Source: Anaerolineae bacterium (GTDB lineage: Bacteria; Chloroflexota; Anaerolineae; JAADDB01). Taken from it: a stretch of DNA of 6,775 bases. The number at the start of each line of letters is the position of its first letter. Positions within the stretch are counted from its first letter, which is position 1. The notes under the pieces were generated by a model that searched no databases, was not told the origin of the DNA, and saw nothing but the letters and a program-made list of their open reading frames with translations. The position numbers and the translations under genes were made by a program. The stretch covers positions 1-6,775 of the forward strand of contig WGAA01000129.1 in NCBI GenBank assembly GCA_015489285.1, written 5' to 3'. Of the stretch, positions 6,474 to 6,775 are shown in pieces.

Positions 6474-6775
6474 ATGCCTTATCAGGTCGTGGACGGTCGA
6501 CGGTGGTTTTACGCGGTACACCCGGGGGACCCGGAACGGCCCCCGGTCGTCCTCATCCACGGGGCCGGTGGGAACCATCTTGTGTGGCCGGCCCAGGTAC
6601 GCCGCCTCCCCCACTACACGGTCTACGCGCCGGATCTCCCCGGGCACGGGCGCTCCGAAGGTCCCGCGCTCCCCTCCATCCCCGCGTACCGGGACGCGCT
6701 CCTCGCCTGGGCGGATGCCCTCGGGCTGGAGACGTTCGTCCCGGTGGGGCATTCGATGGGGGGCGCCATTGCCCA
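6474..6775 (+). CDS. Alpha/beta-hydrolase, N-terminal part (runs off right edge)
   Basis: One hundred codons are visible from ATG 6474, with GAGGAAGG at 6462-6469 just upstream as ribosome binding site. The reading frame is open to the window end, so the gene is cut by the window, not broken. PPVVLIHGAGGNHLVW at about 23-38 contains the HG oxyanion-hole motif. YAPDLPGHGRSEG at 51-63 is the usual DLPGHGxS strand-loop. VGHSMGGAIA at 91-100 is the nucleophile elbow, with Ser94 as catalytic nucleophile. These define the alpha/beta-hydrolase fold 1 superfamily (esterases, lipases, BioH- and MenH-like enzymes, haloperoxidases). The catalytic Asp and His, the cap domain and hence the substrate class lie outside the window. 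There is no signal peptide, so it is probably cytoplasmic. The hairpin before it may partly separate it from the PLP gene, although same-strand readthrough is possible. Confidence 0.92.
   Translation, partial: MPYQVVDGRRWFYAVHPGDPERPPVVLIHGAGGNHLVWPAQVRRLPHYTVYAPDLPGHGRSEGPALPSIPAYRDALLAWADALGLETFVPVGHSMGGAIA

Noticed and set aside
5043..6752. 569-codon open frame on the - strand
   Set aside because: It lies opposite the convincing PLP gene, crosses the intergenic hairpin and runs into the hydrolase. Its His/Val/Leu/Asp-rich product shows no domain and is the usual antisense by-product of GC-rich codon use.

Overview
The window is a GC-rich bacterial segment, roughly two-thirds G+C by eye, with every recognisable gene on the + strand and very little intergenic DNA. 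Gene content and protein style suggest a thermophilic or otherwise high-GC environmental bacterium, with Chloroflexota (Anaerolineae/Thermoflexia-like) as my best guess. That placement rests on general resemblance of the TPR membrane protein, the GlcNAc-1-P transferase and the long PLP enzyme, not on a marker gene.

Region 1 (left edge to 4828) is a tightly coupled four-gene block. It holds a membrane protein with C-terminal TPR repeats whose 5' end may lie outside the window, a WecA/TagO-type polyprenyl-phosphate GlcNAc-1-phosphate transferase, an N-acetylglucosamine-6-phosphate deacetylase (NagA), and a membrane protein joining an M50-like HExxH metallopeptidase domain to TPR-like helices. 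The junctions are ATGA, ATGA and a 1-nt gap, so the genes are almost certainly co-transcribed and translationally coupled. The theme is amino-sugar and envelope metabolism: one enzyme commits GlcNAc-1-P to a lipid carrier, another deacetylates GlcNAc-6-P, and two TPR membrane proteins bracket them.

Region 2 (4829-4937) is a 109-nt intergenic gap. It contains an extended -10 promoter element (TGC-TAAAAT) surrounded by repeated GTGC/GCAC half-sites that look like an operator, then a strong Shine-Dalgarno sequence. It drives a 485-residue fold-type II PLP enzyme (4938-6395) whose lysine motif, phosphate loop and STGN loop are clear but whose substrate I cannot assign.

Region 3 (6396-6473) is almost entirely a long, imperfect, GC-rich hairpin without a following T-run. 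The 5' part of an alpha/beta-hydrolase gene then runs off the right edge. No RNA genes, CRISPR arrays, insertion sequences or phage genes are visible.
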